Below are positions 9,001 through 16,676 of a stretch of DNA of 61,767 bases, piece by piece (positions within the stretch are counted from its first letter, which is position 1; each line of letters begins with the position of its first letter). Below the pieces are notes generated by a model. It did no database searches. It was given only the letters and a program-made list of their open reading frames with translations, and had not been told where the DNA came from. The translations under genes were made by a program, and so were the position numbers. The stretch comes from Nostoc linckia FACHB-104 (GTDB taxonomy: Bacteria; Cyanobacteriota; Cyanobacteriia; Cyanobacteriales; Nostocaceae). The stretch covers positions 1-61,767 of the forward strand of contig NZ_JACJQJ010000050.1 in the NCBI RefSeq assembly GCF_014696615.1, given 5' to 3'.

Positions 9001-11446
9001 TCAAAAAGGTACAGGGCTTGTTGAACAAGGTTTAGCAATTGCACGGGAACTTAAAAATCCTGCTCTTGAATCAATGGGACTAGCGAAATTAGGCAGTATT
9101 TATAACTCTCGCAATGAGTATCAAAAAGCCTTAGAATTAACACAACAAAGTTTAAAAATTGCTCAAGAAATTAAAAGTCCACCTTTAATGCTAGAACCTC
9201 AAGCAACTCTAGGAGATATTTATCATAATTTAGGAGACTATACAAGAAGCCAGGATTATTATCAACAAGTATTGACAATAGCTCAACAACTCAAAAATAG
9301 ACGAATTGAAGGTACTTCCTTATTAATTCTCAGTCAAATTAATTTTAAGCAGAATGAATCACAAAAATCTGTAGATTTAGCCCAAAAGGCATTAAAAATA
9401 TTTCAAGAAATTAAAGAACCTCGGTTAGAAGCACTTGCTAATTCAATAGTGAGTATTGGTTACGCTGATTTAGGAAATGAGCAAAAAGCTATAGAGTCAG
9501 CAAAAATATCTTTAGCGTTTGCTAGAAAAGTAAAAAATACAGGTTGGGAAAAAAATGCATTAGCCTTAATTGGACACATACATCGCAAGTTTGGCAGGAC
9601 AGAACAAGCAATAGTTTCCTACCAACAAGCTTTAGCAATTAAAACAGATAATCAAGTTAAAGGTGCAGACGCAGGTATTTATGCTGGTTTAGCAAAAGTT
9701 TATCAGAATTTAAATCAACCTAATGTTGCCATCACCTACTACAAGGAATCTGTTAATAGACTTGAAGCAATTCGTAGCGGTATCGAAGGTTTACCCAAAG
9801 AATTACAAAATTCATTCTTGAATTCAACTGTTGATTTCGACAAAATGAAAGTTTCAGATATATATGCTCAACTCGCCGGTTTGTTAAACTCCCAAGGAAG
9901 AGAAAAAGAAGCTTTTCAAATTCGGTTACTTATCGAAAAACAAGAAATTCGAGAAGCAAGTGGTTCTGGAGGTAGTAACGAAGGTAAATTAAACATCCCG
10001 CTCACTCCTACAGAAGCAAAAATTCCTGAAAAAGCTAAAATCACACTTGCTTTAGCCACTCAGATAAGCGAATGTGAAAAAACTCAATGTAGCCAACTCA
10101 CTGAGCTTATTAATAAAAGAGCCGCTTCCATTCAAGAATTTAGCGCTGAATTGACCAAAATTGAGGAAGAAATTGCAGAGAATCGTGGTAGAGACGCACA
10201 ATTTTTTAACCCAACAGGATTAGCAGAAGCTCAAGCGATTGTTGAAGCACAAGCAAGGGAAACAGGAAAGAATACAGTAATGATTTATCCCTTGGTGTTA
10301 GAGAATGAACTATGGCTACAAGTATATGGACAAAAGGATTTAGTCAAAACCGAGAAAGTCCCAGTATCACGGAAGCAATTAAGAAATGCAGTCGCAAAAT
10401 TTCGTCAGTTAATGGAAAAATGCGAACAAGTTGGTTATAAGTGTGATGCAAAAGATATTGCAGAAATCCAACCCGTCAGCAAGCAACTATACGAATGGCT
10501 GATTGAACCTTTAGAGAAAGAATTACAGGATAATCAGGTAGAAAACTTGATTTTCGCTCTCCATCGAGAAATTCGCTATATTCCCATGAGTACACTTTTT
10601 GATGGCAAGCAATATTTAATTGAAAAATACACAGTTCATAATGTAACCACAGCGAACTTTGAAGAGAAAGAGAAGTTAACCACTAATATTCAAAATAATC
10701 CCATTTTGGGAGTGGGATTATCTAAATCTGCTGCCGATCCAAATCCTAATTCAAATCAAAGTTTTCCAGCTTTAGTCAACGTACCAAAAGAATTAAAAGC
10801 TATTGTGAGTGAAAATTCTAGAGGACAACAAGGTGTTTATCCAGGAAAAATATATTTAGATGAATTGTTCAATTTTGAAACCTTGCTACATAATTTGAAC
10901 AAATATAAGATTCTGCATATTGCTAGTCACGGTTTGTTCGATCCAACAAGCCCAGAACAATCTTATATCTTAATGGGAGATGGGAACCCATTGACACCTG
11001 TAAAAATTTCCAGCTTGACAGAATTAGATAATATTCATTTAGTTGTTTTGTCTGCTTGTCAGACTGCTTTTGCGGCTTCTAAAAATAAAAATCAACCTCA
11101 AGATGGTGTGGAAATTAATACCCTGGCTTTTGCATTTATGCAGCGTGGTGCTGATGCAGTTATGGCTTCTCTGTGGAAAGTCGATGACCCTAGTACTGCT
11201 CAACTAATGCAAGGTTTTTATAAACATTTATCCACTGGAAGAATGACGAAATCTCAAGCATTACGTCAAGCTCAATTAACTTTACTCAAAAGTCAAAAAA
11301 ATCGCTCAACAGATGAAGTAAAACGCGCTCCAGGTGCTTTAGTACCAGTTGCAGACCCAGAAAAATCTCCTCAAAATCTAGAAAATAAAAGCTATGCCCA
11401 TCCCTATTATTGGGCACCATTTATTCTAATTGGTAATGGATTATAA
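6098..11446 (+). CDS. Giant secreted TPR-CHAT protease
   Basis: The 1782-residue protein starts with a signal peptide (about residues 1-35, AANDVINHTLAQ near the end), so it is exported. Residues 45-1330 are a very long array of about 40-residue TPR units (YQQALxIxxEIxxxx pattern) for protein binding. A linker (about 1330-1450) leads to a C-terminal CHAT domain, a caspase-fold cysteine protease domain. The catalytic pair is intact: His1611 in ILHIASHGLFD and Cys1654 in LVVLSACQTAF, and the C-terminus FILIGNG is typical for CHAT. The start has an AGAGGA ribosome site. Copy C of the shared motif lies upstream and the CHAT-CHASE2 gene follows by 62 bases. Its target is unknown; TPR-gated CHAT proteolysis is known from other systems. 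Confidence 0.9.
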   Translation: MSKRLKSFALVSLVFSLTCGVGLAANDVINHTLAQTTTSSDTKADADKLFEEGVQQFRRGEYPKALQTYQRVLEIRRKLGDKAGIGQTLNNIGQVYNGLQQNDKALEILQQALTIRREIKDRAGEGETLDILGAVYLSLQQDEKSLETLQQALAIRREVKDKNGEAATLSKIGFTYVFLKKQEQGLKLLQEALALHQELKDKFQEGFTLFRIGNVYWNTDDYPRALEWYKKSLITNQEVGNRAFEGRSLQQIGLMHFNQQEYNQAIKFYQQALPLIRESGISQAEANILASIGDAFNSLKQYDQAIKFYQQAITIAQESKNKPLEASLLVKLANTYFTLNQYEKAIDNYQQSLSIAREIPNNKSQTSALLYLLGDTYFEIKQYQQSLSFYQQALPIAKEITNKSLEAQILDRIGDSYFKLQQYDQAIAAYQQALTVAQEAKNQGLTANILIGIGSGYKFQDNKEKYIEYVQQALKIQREIKDKPAILKSLLLVSSHYGSKAVNFYTRGLIAQAKAELPRRIEFAEEALKLAQELKQESSEATALYALGQSYLILGDNQKALEFSQQAVKISRNIKDIEIENSALNNLAQIYSSQGNTIKKIEVGERQVAIKREQNDSLGLAYALVTLASDYAIVGKHQQALETNEEVLAITQKIDISKLPSYLQEDAQQVQLFALDGLSSSYESIGQLDKALEFANEHLKTAQSFGKPKFEAAALLNLASLYTNSFRDNLKSIDAAQKALKIARQIQEPRIEAQALQQLGGNYNELGDFSNALQTAEQLLNIAKYLENPRLERDALVIFINVYYAQGEFQKALSMAQEVVAITQQKNLGSEVTALAALSSSYLSVGDTSKAVDAAQQILTIAKQQNNPNYEILGLMYMGRAHKLRGEYQQGVTVLEKALEITPNNKFFAGEIAAVGELATLYEALGEYQKLIALAEPRLPQVKQLKNRPVEAGILIVLGYSYSSIGEYQKGTGLVEQGLAIARELKNPALESMGLAKLGSIYNSRNEYQKALELTQQSLKIAQEIKSPPLMLEPQATLGDIYHNLGDYTRSQDYYQQVLTIAQQLKNRRIEGTSLLILSQINFKQNESQKSVDLAQKALKIFQEIKEPRLEALANSIVSIGYADLGNEQKAIESAKISLAFARKVKNTGWEKNALALIGHIHRKFGRTEQAIVSYQQALAIKTDNQVKGADAGIYAGLAKVYQNLNQPNVAITYYKESVNRLEAIRSGIEGLPKELQNSFLNSTVDFDKMKVSDIYAQLAGLLNSQGREKEAFQIRLLIEKQEIREASGSGGSNEGKLNIPLTPTEAKIPEKAKITLALATQISECEKTQCSQLTELINKRAASIQEFSAELTKIEEEIAENRGRDAQFFNPTGLAEAQAIVEAQARETGKNTVMIYPLVLENELWLQVYGQKDLVKTEKVPVSRKQLRNAVAKFRQLMEKCEQVGYKCDAKDIAEIQPVSKQLYEWLIEPLEKELQDNQVENLIFALHREIRYIPMSTLFDGKQYLIEKYTVHNVTTANFEEKEKLTTNIQNNPILGVGLSKSAADPNPNSNQSFPALVNVPKELKAIVSENSRGQQGVYPGKIYLDELFNFETLLHNLNKYKILHIASHGLFDPTSPEQSYILMGDGNPLTPVKISSLTELDNIHLVVLSACQTAFAASKNKNQPQDGVEINTLAFAFMQRGADAVMASLWKVDDPSTAQLMQGFYKHLSTGRMTKSQALRQAQLTLLKSQKNRSTDEVKRAPGALVPVADPEKSPQNLENKSYAHPYYWAPFILIGNGL

Positions 11447-11508
11447 TTAACAAAAATAAGCATTGGTAATTAATATTACAAACCCAATTTCCAAGTAAAT
11501 TCCCAACA

Positions 11509-13977
11509 ATGCCTAACTTATATCTGCAAATTCAACGCATCGACCAAATTTGCTCTTTCCAGCTATCTTGGGGTCAGGGACAACAGTTAAATGTAACAAT
11601 TCCCTATCCTCAAAATCTCAATTTTCTCTACCAAGATTGGCAACGTGCTTATCTAAACTACTACAAACAATATCCTGATAAAACACAACTCAGAGGACGG
11701 GTTGCGGATAGCGGTATAATCAAAACACCTACTGTTGATTTACACGCTAAATTAGTACAGGCTGAAGCTAAATTATTGTCAGAATTTCATAATTGGTTAC
11801 GTAGTCGTGAGTTATATGAAATTCGCAGCGCGATCGCAACCGCTAATCCTAGGGAAAATAAGAGAAATATTTCTCAGTCATCTGCCAGTGATGAAAGTAA
11901 AATTGACTTGTTTTTTACTTGTAATACCCCTGACTTAGAACGTTTACCTTGGGAAGCTTGGGAAATTGGTCAAGAGTTTTCTTTATCTCAAACTAAAATC
12001 CGCTTTGTTCGTAAACCTTTAAACATTCATCATGGCACAAAAATCATTAAGCGTCGTCCAGGAAGGATGAAAATACTATTGATTTTAGGTGATGAAACTG
12101 GTTTAAATTTTGATTCGGAAAAAAAAGCGCTCGCGAGTTTTCGGAACATAGCAGATGTGACATTTATTGCTCGTCAAGCTGATACAAATATTCAGGATTG
12201 GAAAGTCAAAATAAAAGAGACAATAGAATCCAAACGAGGGTGGGATATCTTATTTTTTATCGGACATTCCCAAGAAACAGATTTGACAGGTGGAGAAATA
12301 AAGATTGCTCCCCATACGGCTTTATCTTTGAGCGAAATAGCACCCGCTTTAAGTAATGCGATCGCAAATGGCTTACAATTTGCACTATTTAATTCTTGCA
12401 ATGGTTTAAGTATCGCTAACAATCTCACTGACTTGGGATTAAGTCAAGTTGCTATCATGCGAGAACCAATTCACAATGAAGTTGCAGGAGAATTTTTCTT
12501 ACGCTTTTTAAAAGCATTAGCAGAATTGCAAGATGTCCATGAAGCTTTAATTTCAGTTTCCCAATATCTCAAGCAAGAAAAAAACCTCACTTATCCTAGC
12601 ACCTACTTAATCCCTTCCTTATTTCGTCATCCAGATGCACCGCTATTTCGTCTGGAACCATTTGGAATTAAGCAAAGGTTGAAGAAAATAATCCCAAATC
12701 GGCAAGAAGCTGTTGCATTACTAGCTTTATTAATAGCTTCTTCTCCTACGTTACCAATCCAGAATTTTTTATTAGAAAAACGTCTCTGGACGCAAGCTGT
12801 ATACCGTCATGCAACAGAACAATTTCCATCACAGCAAGAACCTCAAGTTGTTTTGCTGCAAATAGATAATGAGTTTATTAGAGAAAAAGAAAAACTCACT
12901 AATTATAAGCCTATCAATTATGCATCTCTCTCAAAAATAATCAATAGACTGCGAGCAAAAAATGCCGATGTCATCGGGATTGATTATTTACTAGACTTAA
13001 CTCAAAAAGAACGCGATCGCATTCTTGCTAAATCACTTGAAAATGCTGTAAATTCTTCTCTCCAACCAACATGGTTTGTTTTCCCTAGAACCAAAGATAA
13101 AAATGATGCGTGGTTGTACGTGCTGCCAAAAATTGCAAGTCCAAATTGGAGTTTACAAGGCGAAATCAAATTCCATTCTGGATATATGCAGCTATTGCAA
13201 TCCTCAAAACCTTCTCTAGAAGGTATGCATTTTACTTATTTGCTCACCCTCGCTCATCAATTACAGCAACTTCCCAATCCACCACAACCCCAACTCAGCA
13301 GCGATAAACATTTTTGGGAAATATTAGACGATCGCATTCAACAGGAAAATCTTCAAAAACAAACAATCCTGAAACCTGGAAGAACTCACCCACAAATTTT
13401 GACAAAAATCAGCTATTTACTCCAGCAGATGTGGTTGCACCCAATTGTGGATTTTTCCATTCCTCCCAATCAAATATATCAACGTATTTCTGCTTCCGAA
13501 TTAATCGAAGATAAAAATATCCCCAATAATTTACAACAAAGGATTGTCATTGTGGGAGCGGGAGGATATCGGGAGGCAGGAATCGAAGACGGAGGAGACA
13601 ACTTTCCCTTACCCTCTGCGGTTGCATATTGGAGACAACAAGAAAATAATTCCTCCAGCGTATTAACAGGTAGCGAAGCTCATGCATATATGGTGCATCA
13701 TTTACTCAACCAAAGATTAGTAATACCCATTCCTGACCTATTGATGGCAGCATTAGCCATATTCTTAGGAAAATATTTGCTGTATTTAATCCAAGTATTT
13801 CCCAATCACAAGTGGGTATGGTTAGTAATTCTCAGTCTATCTACCACCATTTATGGAATATTGAGTTTACAAATTTATCTATCATCCATTGCCATACTAT
13901 TACCTTGGTTTTTCCCCTCTTTAACAGTTTGGCTATATGTTACACCATTACTAATTAAGAGAAAAGCCCATGAATAA
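11509..13977 (+). CDS. CHAT-CHASE2 transmembrane protein
   Basis: This 822-residue protein joins an N-terminal CHAT caspase-fold domain (about 100-385) to a CHASE2 extracellular sensor domain (about 415-715). CHAT residues are intact: His253 in FFIGHSQ and Cys297 in LFNSCNG. A membrane segment (VALLALLIASSPTLPI, about 403-420) precedes CHASE2, and three further hydrophobic helices close the protein (about 740-818). The predicted topology puts CHAT in the cytoplasm and CHASE2 in the periplasm. In the best-known CHASE2 proteins the output is a kinase or cyclase; here it is a protease-like domain. It overlaps the DUF928 gene by 8 bases, so the two are coupled. It may sense a periplasmic signal and cut an intracellular target (inference). 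Confidence 0.85.
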   Translation: MPNLYLQIQRIDQICSFQLSWGQGQQLNVTIPYPQNLNFLYQDWQRAYLNYYKQYPDKTQLRGRVADSGIIKTPTVDLHAKLVQAEAKLLSEFHNWLRSRELYEIRSAIATANPRENKRNISQSSASDESKIDLFFTCNTPDLERLPWEAWEIGQEFSLSQTKIRFVRKPLNIHHGTKIIKRRPGRMKILLILGDETGLNFDSEKKALASFRNIADVTFIARQADTNIQDWKVKIKETIESKRGWDILFFIGHSQETDLTGGEIKIAPHTALSLSEIAPALSNAIANGLQFALFNSCNGLSIANNLTDLGLSQVAIMREPIHNEVAGEFFLRFLKALAELQDVHEALISVSQYLKQEKNLTYPSTYLIPSLFRHPDAPLFRLEPFGIKQRLKKIIPNRQEAVALLALLIASSPTLPIQNFLLEKRLWTQAVYRHATEQFPSQQEPQVVLLQIDNEFIREKEKLTNYKPINYASLSKIINRLRAKNADVIGIDYLLDLTQKERDRILAKSLENAVNSSLQPTWFVFPRTKDKNDAWLYVLPKIASPNWSLQGEIKFHSGYMQLLQSSKPSLEGMHFTYLLTLAHQLQQLPNPPQPQLSSDKHFWEILDDRIQQENLQKQTILKPGRTHPQILTKISYLLQQMWLHPIVDFSIPPNQIYQRISASELIEDKNIPNNLQQRIVIVGAGGYREAGIEDGGDNFPLPSAVAYWRQQENNSSSVLTGSEAHAYMVHHLLNQRLVIPIPDLLMAALAIFLGKYLLYLIQVFPNHKWVWLVILSLSTTIYGILSLQIYLSSIAILLPWFFPSLTVWLYVTPLLIKRKAHE

Positions 13978-14665
13978 ATTTATTTGGATTTTACCAGCTT
14001 TAGCATTATCAACTATAGCAATTGATAGCTTACCCGTATTATCAAAACCAGCAGCGAATCCCAATAATCAACCCAGGCGATCGCAACCCAAACAATCACC
14101 TTTTTCCTGGTTGAAAATATTTGCTCCCCTCTCTAATCCACAACCCCCAGTTAAAGCACAAACAGGTGTTTCTCGTGGCAGGATATGTATGTTCTCCCCA
14201 GATTCTCCAGATGGAACAATTCGAGTTGTTTGGAACACCCAACCTCTGTTTTTATGGAAAGTATCGGAAGGTGCAGTAATTACTAAAATGAAACTGCATC
14301 CAGAAAATGATAGAAACAATAATCTATGGAATCAAGCATTTAAAGGTCAAAATAGCGCTATTTATCAAGGTAGTCCGTTACAACCAGGCAAAATATATCA
14401 TTGGGTAATTGATGGTATGTTTGTTCCTTTTCAAATCATGGAAGAAGGACAGAGAAATAAAATTACTCAAGAATTAAAAGCTTTAGAAAATCAATACCAA
14501 GCGCAAGGTGCAACCCCAGAGGAGATTGCATCTGCAAAAGCTAATTACTTTGTTGAGCGTAACTTATGGTCAGATGCTTTGCAACAAGCTTATGTAGTCG
14601 AGAATCCATCACCTGAGCTAGTGAAGATTCGTCAAGAAATACGTCAAAAGCTGTGCAATATTTAA
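13970..14665 (+). CDS. DUF928 family exported protein
   Basis: The 231-residue protein has a signal peptide (about 1-25, IWILPALALSTIAI) and the DUF928 pattern, with a beta-rich core (FLWKVSEGA, LQPGKIYHWVIDG) and a helical tail. DUF928 is common in cyanobacteria and has no proven function; it often follows CHAT-CHASE2 genes, as here. Its ATG lies inside the last codons of the upstream gene (ATGAATAA overlap), which points to translational coupling. It is likely periplasmic, where it could meet the CHASE2 domain encoded next door; that contact is inferred. A terminator-like hairpin follows. Confidence 0.8.
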   Translation: MNKFIWILPALALSTIAIDSLPVLSKPAANPNNQPRRSQPKQSPFSWLKIFAPLSNPQPPVKAQTGVSRGRICMFSPDSPDGTIRVVWNTQPLFLWKVSEGAVITKMKLHPENDRNNNLWNQAFKGQNSAIYQGSPLQPGKIYHWVIDGMFVPFQIMEEGQRNKITQELKALENQYQAQGATPEEIASAKANYFVERNLWSDALQQAYVVENPSPELVKIRQEIRQKLCNI

Positions 14666-14706
14666 GATTTGGCAAGATAATTATCTAATTTTTTCATAGA
14701 TATTTC

Positions 14707-14733
14707 AGGGTGGGTAAGATGCTCACCCTTTTG
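14707..14733 (+). terminator. Rho-independent terminator after DUF928
   Basis: AGGGTG and CACCCT form a short stem with an 11-base loop, followed by TTTTG, 42 bases after the DUF928 stop. It would end the CHAT operon before the separately promoted TPR gene. Confidence 0.55.
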
Positions 14734-14815
14734 TTATTTATACTTAATGATTTTTCTTTACAAAAATAAAAAAACTAGAAAATAAAAAATATTTTTTTGA
14801 AAAAATCGCTCAATT

Positions 14816-14844
14816 TTGGCATAACCTCCTCAGAGCCAGAAATA
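14816..14844 (+). promoter_or_regulatory. Shared promoter-like motif, copy D
   Basis: GCATAACCT, nine bases, CAGAAATA. It lies exactly 100 bases upstream of copy E, both in the 323-base gap before the TPR gene at 14989. The gap is otherwise A/T-rich, with no other feature seen. Confidence 0.55.
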
Positions 14845-14915
14845 CATATAGGTGGCAGGGGTAAAAATCAGATGAGTTCCTTTAATTCAGCGAAACACAA
14901 CAACATCTCAAAATT

Positions 14916-14944
14916 TTGGCATATCCTTCTAACTCTCAGAAATA
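14916..14944 (+). promoter_or_regulatory. Shared promoter-like motif, copy E
   Basis: GCATATCCT, nine bases, CAGAAATA, ending 44 bases before the ATG at 14989, a promoter-like distance similar to copies A, C and F. Copy D repeats it 100 bases upstream. Confidence 0.65.
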
Positions 14945-14988
14945 CACCCCCTTAACACAGCAACAAGTTTGTAAACACCACAGGAGAC

Positions 14989-15561
14989 ATGACAATGAAA
15001 GCATTGAAATTAGCAGCTACAGTTACTTTGGTTGTATTAGGAGCAAGCTTCTACAGCGCAAAAGCTGACGCTAAAGATATCCACAACTCAAATCAATTAA
15101 TTGCACAAGCTTCACCATTGCAAGTAAAACCACAGCTAAGAGATTCCCAAATAAAACCAGCCAACACAAACGGCAATAACTCTACCGTTGAAACTCAATT
15201 ATCACAAGCTTATGAACTCTTAAAGAAAGATGATTACAAAGGTGCGATCGCACTATTTAACAAAGTATTGCAGACTGAACAGAACAATGAAAGTGCTACC
15301 TATGCTTACTTTGGTCGAGGAATCGCATATTTATCTATAGATAAATATGCGGCAGCAAAATCTGACTTTGACCAAGTAATTACCTTAGATGCAAAATTTG
15401 CCCATGCTTATTTCTTCCGTGCTGGTACTCAATATCAACTAGGTAATAAAAACGAGGCGATTTCTGACTTAAATCAAGCAGTTAGCCTTTTTAAAGCCCA
15501 AGGAGAAACAGAACTGGCGAAAAAAGCAGAAGACATGATTGAAAAAATTCAAACCAGCTAG
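14989..15561 (+). CDS. Secreted TPR-repeat protein
   Basis: The 190-residue protein has a signal peptide (about 1-28, LAATVTLVVLGASFYSAKADA) and three TPR-like units in the second half (YELLKKDDYKGAIALFNKVL, then ATYAYFGRGIAYLSIDKYAAAK and AHAYFFRAGTQYQLGNKNEAI). The start is set by CAGGAGAC just before the ATG. It carries no enzyme domain and is likely a periplasmic adaptor, perhaps for the TPR-CHAT proteins beside it (inference). Two copies of the shared motif lie upstream. A paired-hairpin repeat lies directly after the stop. Confidence 0.85.
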   Translation: MTMKALKLAATVTLVVLGASFYSAKADAKDIHNSNQLIAQASPLQVKPQLRDSQIKPANTNGNNSTVETQLSQAYELLKKDDYKGAIALFNKVLQTEQNNESATYAYFGRGIAYLSIDKYAAAKSDFDQVITLDAKFAHAYFFRAGTQYQLGNKNEAISDLNQAVSLFKAQGETELAKKAEDMIEKIQTS

Positions 15562-15564
15562 GAA

Positions 15565-15620
15565 GTAGTGCGAGCATCTTGCTCGCTGCTTAACAATTGG
15601 GAGCGTCTCGCTCCCACTAC
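15565..15620. repeat. Paired-hairpin repeat element between TPR and CHAT genes
   Basis: GTAGTG at 15565-15570 and CACTAC at 15615-15620 form an outer inverted repeat. Inside are two hairpins: GCGAGC/GCTCGC with a 5-base loop, and GGGAGCG/CGCTCCC with a 3-base loop. This is the layout of small intergenic repeats common in Nostoc-type genomes, and it could also act as a terminator. A TTG at 15597 lies inside it, so I reject that as a start for the next gene. Confidence 0.65.
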
Positions 15621-15638
15621 ATAATTATCAAGATAAGC

Positions 15639-16676
15639 ATGATGAAAAAATCAAGAAATAAGTTCCCTTACTTCATTGCTAAACTTGTTCCTACATTTCT
15701 AATTTTGACAACTATTACAGCTAATTATAATAGCGCGATCGCAACAGATACAGAGAATATCGCAAATTATAAATCATCCGTCTTATGGTCAAATAAAATT
15801 AGTTTTAAGAAAACGAAAACTCAGCCAATTGCGGAACCGTTAAGCAAACAACTTGATAAATCTCCAGAAGCAACAAATACCGAACTAATCAGGCAGGTTG
15901 CAAAAAAACAAAATGCTACGATTGTTCAATACTCAGTTATTACCGATGAATCTAAGGTTAATGGAAAAAGAGAAATACAAGAATCTGAATTATATATTTG
16001 GGTAATCAAGCCTACTGGTGATATGCAATTTCGTCGAGTTGACTTAAAAGCTTGGGAAAAGATAGAAAAGAATTCATTTCTTAATTTATTTAGAAGAACT
16101 CGACGTAATCTTGGTGCAAGAAGCGTAAACTTAAAAGGTTCTGGGCTGAAAATTAAACCAGAAGATAAAACCTTGCAATTTGATTTAAAAAAGCTACATC
16201 AAGTATTAATTGAACCAATTGCCGATTTACTACCACAAAAGCCAGAGGAACGGGTGATTTTTATTCCTCAAGGTGAATTATTTACCGTTCCCTTTGCCGC
16301 GTTACAAGATGCGAATGGTAAATATTTGATTGAGAAACATACAATTTCCACGTCACCTTCAATTCAAGTATTAGATTTACTTTACCAGCGAAAAAAAGGA
16401 CGTAAGGACGAAAAACCTTTTGTTCCCAAAAATATCACGGGTGATGAATTATTAATAGTCGGCAACCCCACTGCACCAAAAACACCCCTCACAGCAGGAA
16501 GTGATAACTGTAAAGCATCACGTTTACCGGGTGCGGAAAAGGAAGCCAAAACTATTGCAGAGATGTTCCAAACTCAACCATTGATAGGTGATGCGGCAAC
16601 AGAAACTGCAATTGTGGAGAAAATGCCCCAAGCGAGAATTATTCACCTCGCAACTTATACCTTTGCTGATAATTGA
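15639..16676 (+). pseudogene. Truncated secreted CHAT-domain gene
   Basis: I start it at the ATG-ATG pair at 15639, which begins a normal signal peptide (MMKKSRNKF...LVPTFLILTTITANY). About 345 residues follow, homologous to the CHAT part of the next gene (ESELYIWVIKPTG, VIFIPQGELFTVPFAALQD, KYLIEKHTIST, LIGDAATETAIVEKM). Homology ends at IHLAT, exactly where the catalytic His is expected: the protein reads LATYTFADN and stops, so both His and Cys are missing. It has no TPR units. The stop overlaps the next ORF, which starts inside a TPR. The simplest reading is a deletion that fused two CHAT genes out of frame. The product could still be made and exported but cannot be an active protease. 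Confidence 0.75.

Noticed and set aside
15597-15638. Upstream TTG start for the truncated CHAT gene
   Set aside because: The TTG sits in a hairpin repeat; the ATG-ATG at 15639 begins a proper signal peptide.
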